Below are positions 1 to 7,547 of a stretch of 18,786 nucleotides of DNA, in pieces. Within the stretch, counting starts at the first letter, position 1. Each line of letters opens with the position of its first letter. The position numbers and the translations under genes were made by a program. The stretch is from NCBI GenBank assembly GCA_040381035.1, contig JBEIHY010000065.1, positions 1 through 18,786 on the forward strand. Direction: 5' to 3'. The notes beneath the pieces were generated by a model. The model did no database searches. It was not told where the DNA came from and saw nothing but the letters and a program-made list of their open reading frames with translations. Source of the DNA: REEB506 sp040381035. Lineage in GTDB: Bacteria > Pseudomonadota > Alphaproteobacteria > Caulobacterales > Aquidulcibacteraceae.

Positions 1-243
1 CCACAACTTTGCGCTTTTCAACTCTGGAAAAGCCGAACAAATCGGAGGTACATTCTGTTTGCATCGGGGTGGCCTTTCGCTCTGCGCTTTGACTTTGTTG
101 CAAAACGAAATTCTCAGAGTTCGCGCCCCGATGCACCTCCTCCCTTTGAAATTTCCGGGCTAGACGCGGGCGGGGGAAAGCAGGTCGCCGCAGGTGGCGA
201 CCCCGGCGCGCATCTCGCCGTCGGGAAGCTCAAGGAGCTTTCA
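1..243. other. Leader region upstream of the ParB-like remnant
   Basis: No credible gene is seen here. There are two structured elements. A 10-base inverted repeat, TGCATCGGGG at 60-69 and CCCCGATGCA at 126-135, is separated by 56 bases. A short hairpin pairs GGTCGCC at 183-189 with GGCGACC at 196-202. An AGGAG Shine-Dalgarno at 233-237 serves the ATG at 244. The region is probably the 5' regulatory leader of the ParB-like gene. That role is inferred from position only. Confidence 0.4.
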
Positions 244-432
244 ATGACCGCCATTTCAACCATGATCGAAACCGCGGAGACCACAGATCCGCAGGAGGGG
301 TTCATTCTCCTTCCCCTCAACAAACTCGCGATTTCGGAACGCAACATCCGCCGCACCCACCGAAAGGCCGATCTCGACGCGCTCGCAGCGTCGATCAAGT
401 CGCTCGGTCTGTTCCCCGGCGTGCAATTTTGA
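244..432 (+). pseudogene. ParB-like partition/nuclease-fold protein, truncated by IS end
   Basis: This is the N-terminus of a plasmid- or ICE-type ParB-like protein. Residues 15-55 show the start of the ParB N-terminal fold: ILLPLNKLAISERNIRR, then a helix with ADLDALAASIKSLGL. In intact relatives SLGL is followed by a strand such as QNLVV and several hundred more residues. Here, from codon 56 (position 409-411), the frame enters the IS21-type terminal sequence, reads LFPGVQF and stops at 432. The true gene is therefore lost after 55 codons. The start at 244 is well placed behind AGGAG at 233-237. The intact family occurs in conjugative plasmids and ICEs, which suggests that type of replicon. 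Whether the short peptide is still made is unknown. Confidence 0.8.
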
Positions 433-462
433 CCCCTTCGTTGGGGTGATCGGCGTCGAAAA
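410..462 (+). repeat. IS21-type terminal inverted repeat, left copy
   Basis: The sequence begins with TG at 410-411, as IS21-family ends do (TGTTCCCCGGCGTGCAATTT at the tip). It is the exact reverse complement of 16452-16504 over 53 bases. Inside it are two related subrepeats in tandem, one ending GACCCC and the next beginning GGGGTGATC, typical of the multiple transposase-binding repeats of IS21 members. Identity with the right copy stops exactly at the TG tip. Outside the tip, the left flank is ParB coding sequence and the right flank is HTH coding sequence. Confidence 0.85.
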
Positions 463-497
463 CTGCACCGGCGCTGGCCGGGTCCCCAGGAGACCGA

Positions 498-537
498 AAC
501 GCCATCGCCTCTCGGCGATGGCGTTGTTTCTCTTTTC
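498..537 (+). terminator. Rho-independent terminator hairpin
   Basis: A perfect 12-bp stem (AACGCCATCGCC at 498-509, GGCGATGGCGTT at 514-525) with a TCTC loop is followed on the plus strand by a T-rich stretch, GTTTCTCTTTT. It could stop transcription entering from the ParB remnant and IS end. It also lies 64 bases beyond the stop of the minus-strand TonB receptor gene. In that direction the stem is followed only by TCGGTCT, so it would be a weaker terminator. Confidence 0.75.
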
Positions 538-589
538 AATGCAACCGGCGGCGCTGATCAATTTCCACTAAACGCGTACGCTGAAACAC

Positions 590-2740
590 TCAGAATTTAA
601 CGCCCACGCGCACCTCCCCCGTGCGCGGCGCGCCAAAGCCTTCGAATACGCTGGATCCAGGTACGTCGCTGCGCTGCGTGCGGTAGAGTTCATCGCCGAG
701 GTTTCTGCCGATCAACTCGACATAATAGCGACCCGATTGCGGCGTCCACCGCGCCGTGGCGTTGATCAATGTGGAGGCCTCATCGAAGTTGAAGGTTTGA
801 TCAATCGACAGTGGGAAGATCGTCTTGCTGCGGAAGGCTGCCTCAATGCGAGCGCGCGTATCGCCGCCAAGCAGCGGGAAATCCGCGTTGAACCCGAGCA
901 CGCCGCTCCATTTTGGCGACAGCGGCAGCGGCCTGCCGCTGAGATTGCGCCGGTTCGTGGGTGAGACGAAATTGTTGAGCTGCGTGTCGAGGTAGGTTGT
1001 CGCCAAGTCAGCAGAGAAGAGATCGCTGAAGCGGCCGGACGTGTAGATTTCCAAGCCGCGCACTTCGGCGGATGCGGCATTGCTCACGGTTGCGGTGACG
1101 GCGCCTGAGCCGACAACCAGCGTGCGCAGCTGCAGGTTCGTATAGTCATAGTAGAAGGCCGCTGCATTGAAAATGAAGCGCCCGTCGCCGCTTTGGGTTT
1201 TCAGGCCGCCTTCGTAGGCCAAAACCTCTTCGGGTTCGAAGAGCGCAGGCACTCCGGCAAGGAGATTGAAGCCGCCGCTCTTGAAGCCTTGCGTCACGCC
1301 GGCATAAGCGAGGATATTCTCGTTCGGTTTGAATTGGATTTGTGCTTTGGGAGTGAATGAATCCCAGCTGTCCGTCAGCGATCGGGTCAGGTTGGTGCGG
1401 AAATTGGTCTGCACGCCTGTCTTTTCGTCGGACGTGTAGCGACCACCAAGAAGCACTGCCCACTGGTCATTGAAATTGTATGTGCCCTGGCCAAACACCG
1501 CCCGCGAGCTGGTTTTGTTGGTCGTATTCACCCGCGCCAATGTGCCAGGCCCTGGACCGCCAAAGAAATTGTTCTCGTTCCACAACTGCCACAGCAGGAA
1601 TTGGGAGCCGTCATCTTCGTAGAGGAAGGCGCCCAGGGTCCATTCGAATTTGCCTGGATTGGAGTTGAAGAGTTGGAATTCCTGAGACACCGTGTCGACA
1701 TTGGTGGTCGTGGACTGCGTGCTCAGGAGGCGTCCAGTGAAGTCATTGTCCTGGACGTCGCCGGCCTTGTAGCGCGTCGCTCCGGTGATTGACCGCAAAG
1801 TCACAGGGCCAATACTCCAGTTCACGGTGAGCCCATAGATGTCGGCGTCGCGTTGGCTCGTCATCGGCGAATCGAGGCGGATATTGCGCGCATCGGTGCG
1901 TTGCTCACGCAGCCCGTTCAACCCAAGCGAGCTATCCCCGCCGTAAGGATATGTGGTGAGCGGAAACGTGGGATCGTTGGAAACGCCATAGCCGACCGTG
2001 CCATCATCCCGGCTGATCTGCGCCAGGATCGTTGCATCCAAATTTGGCGTCAGCTGGAAACGCGCTTTGCCGCGCACAGCAAAGAAGTCATTGGCGTCGA
2101 GGTTGCGATTGGTTTGCAAATTGCGCGTGTAGCCGTCGTCCTTGGTGTAGGCCACGGCAATGCGCCCGGCCACGGTTTCATTGCCGCCGTTCAGCGCTGC
2201 CTGACCCCGCACCAAGCTCAGGTTGCCGAACCCGATAAACCCCTCCCCGGAGATCCCCTCCCGCGGGTCTTTGGTTACAATGTTAATGGCCCCGCCCGTG
2301 GCGTTGCGCCCATAAAGCGTGCCTTCTGGGCCTTTGAGCACTTCCACGCGCTCGATGTCGAAGAATTCGGACAGGACCATGCTGGATTGCGGCAGATAGA
2401 TCCCGTCAATATGCACCGCATTCGACGGATCGGAGCCAACGCTGCGGACATTGTTGGCGACGCCGCGGATGGCGACGTTGGTTTCGCGGTTGGCCAGCGA
2501 GATCGACAAGCCCGGCACAACCTGTTGTAGGTCAAACGAACTCACGATCCCGGAGGCCGCCAATCGATCCGCGGTGACGGCGGTGACGGAGGCCGGCACA
2601 TCCTGGAGCGCCTGCTCGCGCTTAAGCGCTGTGACGATGATTTCCACATTTTCCACCGTGTTCGGCTCCTGCGCCCATGCCGGAGCGACGGACAAGGCTG
2701 CGAACGCGGCTGAAGCGATTGAGACATGAGCGTGCCGCAT
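590..2740 (-). CDS. TonB-dependent outer-membrane receptor
   Basis: This 716-residue receptor would import a substrate across the outer membrane using TonB energy. Residues 1-23 are a signal peptide ending APAWA before QE. A TonB box-like VEIIVTA lies at 32-38, and the plug domain follows (DVPASVTAVTADRLAASG, then GLSISLANRETNVAIRGV and EVLKGPEGTLYGRNATGGAI). The rest is a 22-strand-type barrel, and the last residue is Phe (VRVGVKF), as required for BAM-dependent insertion. The length is normal for the FyuA/CirA-like receptors abundant in sphingomonads. The start is supported by GGGGAGA seven bases upstream. It lies 61 bases behind the MFS gene in the same direction, so the two probably form a transport operon. 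The substrate is unknown, but the linkage suggests the compound degraded by the cluster. A paralogous C-terminal fragment occurs at 16879-17007. Confidence 0.92.
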   Translation of the reverse strand: MRHAHVSIASAAFAALSVAPAWAQEPNTVENVEIIVTALKREQALQDVPASVTAVTADRLAASGIVSSFDLQQVVPGLSISLANRETNVAIRGVANNVRSVGSDPSNAVHIDGIYLPQSSMVLSEFFDIERVEVLKGPEGTLYGRNATGGAINIVTKDPREGISGEGFIGFGNLSLVRGQAALNGGNETVAGRIAVAYTKDDGYTRNLQTNRNLDANDFFAVRGKARFQLTPNLDATILAQISRDDGTVGYGVSNDPTFPLTTYPYGGDSSLGLNGLREQRTDARNIRLDSPMTSQRDADIYGLTVNWSIGPVTLRSITGATRYKAGDVQDNDFTGRLLSTQSTTTNVDTVSQEFQLFNSNPGKFEWTLGAFLYEDDGSQFLLWQLWNENNFFGGPGPGTLARVNTTNKTSSRAVFGQGTYNFNDQWAVLLGGRYTSDEKTGVQTNFRTNLTRSLTDSWDSFTPKAQIQFKPNENILAYAGVTQGFKSGGFNLLAGVPALFEPEEVLAYEGGLKTQSGDGRFIFNAAAFYYDYTNLQLRTLVVGSGAVTATVSNAASAEVRGLEIYTSGRFSDLFSADLATTYLDTQLNNFVSPTNRRNLSGRPLPLSPKWSGVLGFNADFPLLGGDTRARIEAAFRSKTIFPLSIDQTFNFDEASTLINATARWTPQSGRYYVELIGRNLGDELYRTQRSDVPGSSVFEGFGAPRTGEVRVGVKF

Positions 2741-2776
2741 GAGTTTCTCCCCTCGAATGGCTCTTCTTTATTTCCG

Positions 2777-2805
2777 AAGTTTAAATAAGCTTTCTAAAGC
2801 GTCAA
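2777..2805 (-). promoter_or_regulatory. Possible internal promoter for the TonB receptor gene
   Basis: On the minus strand TTGACG (plus coordinates 2800-2805), which overlaps the MFS stop codon, lies 17 bases before AAACTT (2777-2782) in an AT-rich stretch unusual for this GC-rich window. GCTTTCTAAAGC at 2789-2800 forms a small dyad between the boxes. The -35 is good and the -10 is poor. It may give the receptor its own expression in addition to read-through from the MFS gene. Confidence 0.3.
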
Positions 2806-4118
2806 GTCTTTGTCGAAATGGATACAGGCTTTGCGGCAGCTTGTTGCTTAAGCGACACGCGCAGGAGGGAGGCGAAAACGAGGGTGACCACGGCGGCAAT
2901 GCCGACAAAGAGCAGCAAGCTTACGGTCAGCGCGTTCTCGCCGCGGCCAATGCTTTCGTTCATGGCCGCAACCACCGCAGGCCCAAAGCCGAGCCCAAGC
3001 CCGATGCTCAGGCAGGTTTGCATTGAGGCGGCAAGTGCGCGGGTGCGGTCGGTGACGATGTCTTGAAGCGTGACCGCAATCGCGACGTAAACCACATGCG
3101 CGACGAGTTGCCAGGCGAGATAAGCGCCCACCGCCGCCCACTTCCCAGGCAGGAGCAACAGCGCGATCGATCCCAACAATGCCGGAGCGCACCACAAGAC
3201 GAGCGCCACGCGCCCCTGGACGCCGGATTTTGCGCCGACACGATCGGACAAGACCCCGCCAATCCAGGCGCCGATGGTTCCCGCCACCAGCGCCGTAATC
3301 CCGAGATATTGGCCGGCTTCGCCCGCGCTGACGCCGTGCGTGCGGGTGAGAAGCGCGGTTTGCCAGGTCGTATAGGCGAAATCGGCAACGGCGACGGAAC
3401 TTCCGGTGAAGAGGACGAGCCAAAACACCCACTTCAGACGCCAGAGATCCGCGAAACGATCCTTGTCGACGGCGCGCAAATCGAAGGGGCGCGCAGGCTC
3501 CTTGAAGGCCAACACCATGGGGATCAAAAGGAGCCCGAGCCCACCCAGAAGGAGCATCACCTCCCGCCAGCCCGCCATGGCGCCGAAGCCCGGAACCGCA
3601 TGGAACGCCCCGGCTTCAGCCAAATCCAGCATGGCGCCGCCGCCGCTGAAGGCAAACGCGGTCCCCAAAGTCACGCCAAAATAAATGACAGCGATGGCGC
3701 GCCCACGCTTATGGGACGGCACGAAATCGCACAGCAGCGAAAGACCCGCCGGCGCGAGCACCGCCTCCCCGAGCGCGATCATCACCCGCGCCGCGAGAAG
3801 CACCTGTAGGCTATCCCCGAAGGCGAACACAAAGGTTCCGAAGGTCCATAGCGCAATGCCGGCCGCGATCAGATTGCGCCGATTGATGCGGTCCGCGATG
3901 TAGCCGCCCATCAGGGTGGCCCCGGCGTAGGTGAACGCAAAAGCCGATTGCAACGTCGCGAACTGGACATCGGTGATGGCGACATCCTTGCGGATGGCGT
4001 CCACCAAAACGGCGGGCAGATAACGGTGGACGAAGGAGACGATGGTGGCGGCGGTCAGAACCGCCACGAAGATGTAGCCTAGACGCTCAATCTTGTCCGG
4101 CTCGCGCACTTGCTCCAT
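2802..4118 (-). CDS. MFS transporter, Spinster-like
   Basis: This 438-residue inner-membrane transporter has about 12 hydrophobic segments. The N-terminal half carries the MFS loop 2-3 signature in GGYIADRINRRNLI, followed by GEAVLAPAGLSLLCDFVP and RGRAIAVIYFGVTLG. This pattern matches the Spinster/ExuT-like permeases often paired with TonB receptors in sphingomonads. The central loop (about residues 205-235) is charged and cytoplasmic, and the C-terminus is basic. The start is supported by CGGAG eight bases upstream. It is the first gene of the unit MFS then TonB receptor, and it is divergent from the M81 gene, with 77 bases between the start codons. Substrate and direction cannot be told from sequence. 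Uptake of the cluster's substrate is the simplest reading, export of a product the alternative. Confidence 0.88.
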   Translation of the reverse strand: MEQVREPDKIERLGYIFVAVLTAATIVSFVHRYLPAVLVDAIRKDVAITDVQFATLQSAFAFTYAGATLMGGYIADRINRRNLIAAGIALWTFGTFVFAFGDSLQVLLAARVMIALGEAVLAPAGLSLLCDFVPSHKRGRAIAVIYFGVTLGTAFAFSGGGAMLDLAEAGAFHAVPGFGAMAGWREVMLLLGGLGLLLIPMVLAFKEPARPFDLRAVDKDRFADLWRLKWVFWLVLFTGSSVAVADFAYTTWQTALLTRTHGVSAGEAGQYLGITALVAGTIGAWIGGVLSDRVGAKSGVQGRVALVLWCAPALLGSIALLLLPGKWAAVGAYLAWQLVAHVVYVAIAVTLQDIVTDRTRALAASMQTCLSIGLGLGFGPAVVAAMNESIGRGENALTVSLLLFVGIAAVVTLVFASLLRVSLKQQAAAKPVSISTKT

Positions 4119-4195
4119 TATTGCGGCTCCGGAAATTTGTTGGTGTTTTCGAAACTACATCGACAAATGATGAAAGTGTCAACAGGAGTTAGCCC
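4119..4195. promoter_or_regulatory. Divergent promoter region, MFS and M81 genes
   Basis: This 77-base gap between opposed start codons must hold both promoters. It contains a near-palindrome GTTTTCGAAAC at about 4144-4154 and the Shine-Dalgarno AGGAG at 4184-4188 for the M81 gene. The minus-strand reading CGAAAACAC resembles the GAAAA core of the elements at 9089 and 12891. That similarity is weaker, and I could not place a convincing -35/-10 pair. Confidence 0.4.
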
Positions 4196-5656
4196 ATGCG
4201 GCTGTTCGTGGCGGCCTTGAACGCAGAGACCAATTTTTGGTCGCCCATCCCCACTGGCTTGGGGGCCTTCGTGTTTCGCACCGCGCAGGCGCCGGACGCG
4301 GGAGGATTTTCCAACACGCTGGCGGCGGTGCGCGACGCCGCGGACGCCTATGGATGGGGGGTGATCGAGGGGCCTTGCGCGTCGGCGCAGCCGCTCGGGC
4401 CATTGACGGCTGACGCCTGGGCGACCGTCCGCGGCATGGTTTTGGCGGCGTTGAAGGCCGCGTTGCCGGTCCAGGCCGTGGTTTTGGTCCTCCATGGCGC
4501 CATGTCAGCGGAGGATTGCGACGACTGCGAAGGCGCGCTGATCGCGGATGCCCGCGCGCTTGTTGGCGCTGAAATTCCCATCGGAGTGGAACTGGATCCG
4601 CATTGCCATCTGACCGACCAGATGTGTCGCGAGGCCAACGTGATCGTCGCCTACAAAGAATATCCACACACCGATATCGCTGAACAGGCCGGACGTCTCA
4701 CGACCCTGACAGTGCGCACCGCCCGCGGCGAGATCAGGCCGGTGATCGGCGTGGCGGACTGCCCCGTGATGGGGCTCTTGCCAACGACCCGGGCGCCCAT
4801 GAGCGGCTTTGTTCAGCGTATGCGGGACGCGGAAGGCCAAGGCGAGGCGCTGTCCGTCTCCTTCGGGCATGGTTTTGCCTATGCCGATGTGCCCGAGGCA
4901 GGGGCGAGGGCCTGGGTGGTTGCGGACGGCGATGGTGCGCTGGCGCAGCGCCTCGCGCGAGCATTTGCAGAGGATCTCTATCGGCTGCGCGACCAGGTCG
5001 CGCTGCGCTTCACGCCCTTGGCGACGGCGGTGGAGGCTGCAATCGGCTGGTCCGGGCCATGCGCGCTGATCCTCGCCGACGTGGCGGACAATCCGGGCGG
5101 CGGCGCCCGGGCGGATAGCACCTTCATCCTCGAAGCGTTGCTGGAGAAGAGAATCGGCGCTGTGGCGCTCGGCGGCGTGTGGGATCCCGGCGCGGTTCAG
5201 ATCTGTCTTGAGGCGGGCGTTGGCGCGCGCCTCAGTCTGCGTCTTGGCGGCAAAAGCGGCCCCACGGCAGGCGCGCCGCTGGATGTTGTCGGGCGCGTCA
5301 TGGGGGTGCGCGAGGCGCACATGCAAACGGAGTTCGGCGTCGCAGGGCCACTCGGGGCGGCGGCATGGCTGCGCACCGAGACCGGAATTGATATTGCCCT
5401 GATCTCTCGGTGCCAACAGGTCCTGGGGCGCGATCTTTTCACGGGCCTTGGGATCACGCTTGAGGACAAGCGCGTCATCGTGGTGAAGTCCATGCAGCAC
5501 TTTTTGGCCGATTTCTCAGGGCTGATCGGCGAGGTGATGTACGTCGACACGCCTGGCCTGTTGCGCACGGATTTTGAGAACATCCCCTTCAAGCGCCGCA
5601 GCCTCGATTTCTGGCCGCGCCTACCGGATCCGCTTGCCCTTTCAGGCGGAGCTTAA
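4196..5656 (+). CDS. M81-family metallopeptidase (MlrC-like)
   Basis: This 486-residue protein is close to the usual MlrC length of about 500. It is a cytoplasmic zinc hydrolase of the family named for MlrC, which cleaves linear microcystin intermediates. Visible family marks are ALNAETNFWSPIPTG near the N-terminus, LHGAMSAEDCDDCEG at 99-113, GVELDPHCHLT at 130-140 (D134, H136 and H138 are candidate metal ligands), and DNPGGGARADSTFILEALL in the C-terminal domain followed by GGVWDPGAVQ. The start is fixed by AGGAG seven bases upstream. It ends one base before the convergent RidA gene. M81 members act on small peptides and amides, so linkage with dgcN/dgcA and other amidohydrolases points to amide-bond cleavage. 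True microcystin activity is not implied, since mlrA and mlrB are absent here. Confidence 0.88.
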   Translation: MRLFVAALNAETNFWSPIPTGLGAFVFRTAQAPDAGGFSNTLAAVRDAADAYGWGVIEGPCASAQPLGPLTADAWATVRGMVLAALKAALPVQAVVLVLHGAMSAEDCDDCEGALIADARALVGAEIPIGVELDPHCHLTDQMCREANVIVAYKEYPHTDIAEQAGRLTTLTVRTARGEIRPVIGVADCPVMGLLPTTRAPMSGFVQRMRDAEGQGEALSVSFGHGFAYADVPEAGARAWVVADGDGALAQRLARAFAEDLYRLRDQVALRFTPLATAVEAAIGWSGPCALILADVADNPGGGARADSTFILEALLEKRIGAVALGGVWDPGAVQICLEAGVGARLSLRLGGKSGPTAGAPLDVVGRVMGVREAHMQTEFGVAGPLGAAAWLRTETGIDIALISRCQQVLGRDLFTGLGITLEDKRVIVVKSMQHFLADFSGLIGEVMYVDTPGLLRTDFENIPFKRRSLDFWPRLPDPLALSGGA

Positions 5657-5657
5657 C

Positions 5658-6035
5658 TTAAAGCACCGCAAGGCAATCGACCTCGACCGAAATGCCCGCC
5701 AGTAGCGTGCAGATGATCGTCGTGCGCGCCGGGAAAGGCTCGCGCACATACTCTTCATAGATGCGGTTGAAGGCGGCGAAATCTTCTTTGCGCGCAAGAT
5801 AGACCCCCACGCGCGCGACGTTGGACCAGTCCGCCCCCGCCCCCTTCAGCACCCGGCCGACATTGTCCATGGTCAGGCGTACTTCTGCTTCGAAGTCGCC
5901 CAAACGAAAGCCCTTAGTGACAGGGTCTTGCGGGCCCTGGCCCGAAACGAACAGGATCCGTCCGCTCCCCACAATCCCATGAGAAAACGGCCCGATGACC
6001 TCTGGCGCTCCGGGTGGGTCGATCTTGTTCAACAT
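5658..6035 (-). CDS. RidA/YjgF-family protein
   Basis: This 125-residue protein has normal RidA length. RidA proteins hydrolyse reactive enamines and imines formed by PLP enzymes; family variants act as specific deaminases or isomerases. Conserved marks are IGPFSHGI near residue 14, FVSGQGP at 29-35, the arginine in PARTTI (R104) that binds the substrate carboxylate in classical RidA, and E118 in VEVDCLAVL. The frame is open up to 6263, but the ATG at 6035 with GAGGG just upstream gives the family N-terminus, and a promoter lies immediately before it. It is divergent from the class III aminotransferase, an obvious source of imine intermediates, so a clean-up or deaminase role is likely. Confidence 0.9.
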   Translation of the reverse strand: MLNKIDPPGAPEVIGPFSHGIVGSGRILFVSGQGPQDPVTKGFRLGDFEAEVRLTMDNVGRVLKGAGADWSNVARVGVYLARKEDFAAFNRIYEEYVREPFPARTTIICTLLAGISVEVDCLAVL

Positions 6036-6046
6036 GGCGCCCTCGT

Positions 6047-6075
6047 TTGACGGGTTGGAAAATCTTCGCCATAAT
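6047..6075 (+). promoter_or_regulatory. Sigma-70-type promoter for the aminotransferase operon
   Basis: TTGACG at 6047-6052 and CATAAT at 6070-6075 are separated by 17 bases, a strong housekeeping-type promoter. Transcription would begin near 6082, about 40 bases before the ATG at 6124. This rules out the upstream in-frame ATG at 5995 as the start. The spacer holds GGTTGGAAAATC, which has the GAAAA core of the proposed operator. Confidence 0.65.
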
Positions 6076-6099
6076 CGCAAAACTAGAAACACACCGCAA
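6071..6099 (-). promoter_or_regulatory. Overlapping divergent promoter for the RidA gene
   Basis: On the minus strand TTGCGG (plus coordinates 6094-6099) and GATTAT (6071-6076) are separated by 17 bases. The -10 box shares five bases with the plus-strand -10 at 6070-6075. The two polymerases would compete for one site, so expression of the two genes may be mutually exclusive or jointly switched by one regulator. The initiation site would be near 6064, about 30 bases before the RidA ATG. Confidence 0.5.
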
Positions 6100-6123
6100 C
6101 AGGTAAGCAACTCGGGCGCGATC

Positions 6124-7545
6124 ATGATGAGTGGGCAGAAGGCAGGCGAGTCCGCCCTGGGCAGCCTCGATCGCACAAGCGTGCTCCACCCCTTCACGCG
6201 GGTAAGTGAATATGCCGCCGGCAACACGCCTGCACCCTTTATCGTTGCGGAGGCCTCCGGCATTCGGGTCCGGGACGAAACTGGGCGCGAAGTGATTGAC
6301 GGGTTCTCGGGGCTCTATTGCGTCAATGCCGGCTATGGGCAGACCCATATCATCGAAGCAATGCACGCGCAGGCGCGGGCAATGCCCTACTTCCACATCT
6401 TTGCCGGCGCGACGCACGAGCCCGCAATCCGCCTCGCTGACAAGCTGCTGCGGATCGCGGGCCTGGGAATGAAGCGCGTGTTCTTCGGCACATCCGGATC
6501 GGACGCGAACGAGACCCAAGTGAAGCTCGTCTGGTACGCCAACAATGTGTGGGGCCGCCCCAACAAGAAAAAGATCATTGCACGTCGGCGCGGCTATCAT
6601 GGCGGCACGATCGTCACCGCAAGCCTGACCGGCCTGCCGATCTATCACCAGGGCTTCGACCTGGTGTCCAGCTTCGTGCGCCACACCATGGCGCCGGATC
6701 CGTTTTGGGCGGAAGGCGGCGAAAGCGAAGCCGATCATGTGCAGCGCTGCGTCGACGATTTGGAACGTCTCATCCGCGAAGAAGGCGCTGACACGATTGG
6801 CGCATTCATCGCCGAACCCATGATAGGGGCCGGCGGGGCGGTGCCGCCTCCAAAGGGCTATTGGCCGGCAATTCAAAACGTCTTGGCGCGTCACGATATC
6901 CTGTTGATCCTTGACGAGGTGGTGACCGCGTTCGGGCGCGTGGGGGATATACTGGGCGCACACACCTGGGACATTCGCCCCGACCTCATCACCTTGGCGA
7001 AAGGGCTGACCAGCGGTTATGCGCCCCTTTCTGCCGTGCTTGTCGGCGAAAAGGTTTGGCAGGCTTTGGAAGCAGGTTCGGACGTGCACGGCATGTTCGG
7101 CCATGGCTACACCTACACCGCCCATCCGCTTGGGGCGGCCGCCGCCATCGCCAACATCGAACTCATCGAAGGCGAAGACATGTGCGCCAATGCGCGCGCC
7201 ATGGGCGAGCATCTTTTTGGCGCATTGCGGTCGCGCTTTGTGGGTCGGCCGTTGGTGGGCGACGTTCGGTCCGCCGGCCTTTTTGGCGCCCTTGAGTTTG
7301 TGGCGGAAGGCGCGCCGCGGCGCCATTTGCCGGCGTCGCTCAAATTCGCCGGCCGCGTCACCGCCCTTGCCCGCGAAGAGGGCCTTTTGGTGCGGACCAT
7401 GCCTTACGGCGACATTGTGGGCCTCGCCCCGGCTTTGATCCTGAATCGCGCGGACGCTGACTTGATCGTGGATCGGCTCGATCGGGCTTATGGGCGCGCG
7501 CTTGCAGAGCTTTCGCCGCAACAGCGGCGCGGCGAGGGCGGTTGA
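6124..7545 (+). CDS. Class III PLP-dependent aminotransferase (omega-transaminase type)
   Basis: It transfers an amino group, typically from an omega- or beta-amino acid or an amine, to pyruvate or another keto acid. From the ATG at 6124 it has 473 residues, normal for the family. PLP features: GTSGSDANE at about 122-130, RRGYHGGT at about 155-161, DEVVTAFGR beginning at D265, and LAKGLTSGYAPL with the Schiff-base lysine K293. The frame is open back to 5995, but the promoter at 6047-6075 places the true start at 6124 or 6127 (two adjacent ATGs). It ends two bases before the PhzF-like ATG, so the two are co-transcribed. Omega-transaminases can accept beta-amino acids; substrate preference cannot be read here. 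The divergent RidA gene is a natural partner. Confidence 0.9.
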   Translation: MMSGQKAGESALGSLDRTSVLHPFTRVSEYAAGNTPAPFIVAEASGIRVRDETGREVIDGFSGLYCVNAGYGQTHIIEAMHAQARAMPYFHIFAGATHEPAIRLADKLLRIAGLGMKRVFFGTSGSDANETQVKLVWYANNVWGRPNKKKIIARRRGYHGGTIVTASLTGLPIYHQGFDLVSSFVRHTMAPDPFWAEGGESEADHVQRCVDDLERLIREEGADTIGAFIAEPMIGAGGAVPPPKGYWPAIQNVLARHDILLILDEVVTAFGRVGDILGAHTWDIRPDLITLAKGLTSGYAPLSAVLVGEKVWQALEAGSDVHGMFGHGYTYTAHPLGAAAAIANIELIEGEDMCANARAMGEHLFGALRSRFVGRPLVGDVRSAGLFGALEFVAEGAPRRHLPASLKFAGRVTALAREEGLLVRTMPYGDIVGLAPALILNRADADLIVDRLDRAYGRALAELSPQQRRGEGG

Positions 7546-7547
7546 TC

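Noticed and set aside
4196..5656. Calling the gene true microcystinase MlrC
   Set aside because: M81 is a broad family and the companion genes mlrA and mlrB are absent. Only family membership is supported.
5995..6123. Aminotransferase start at ATG 5995
   Set aside because: It would place the start upstream of a strong promoter and inside the RidA gene. The extra 43 residues are unlike the family N-terminus.
5914..7521. 535-residue open frame on the minus strand opposite the aminotransferase
   Set aside because: The composition is rich in His, Arg and Pro without any recognisable motif. It is an antisense shadow of a clear PLP enzyme in GC-rich DNA.
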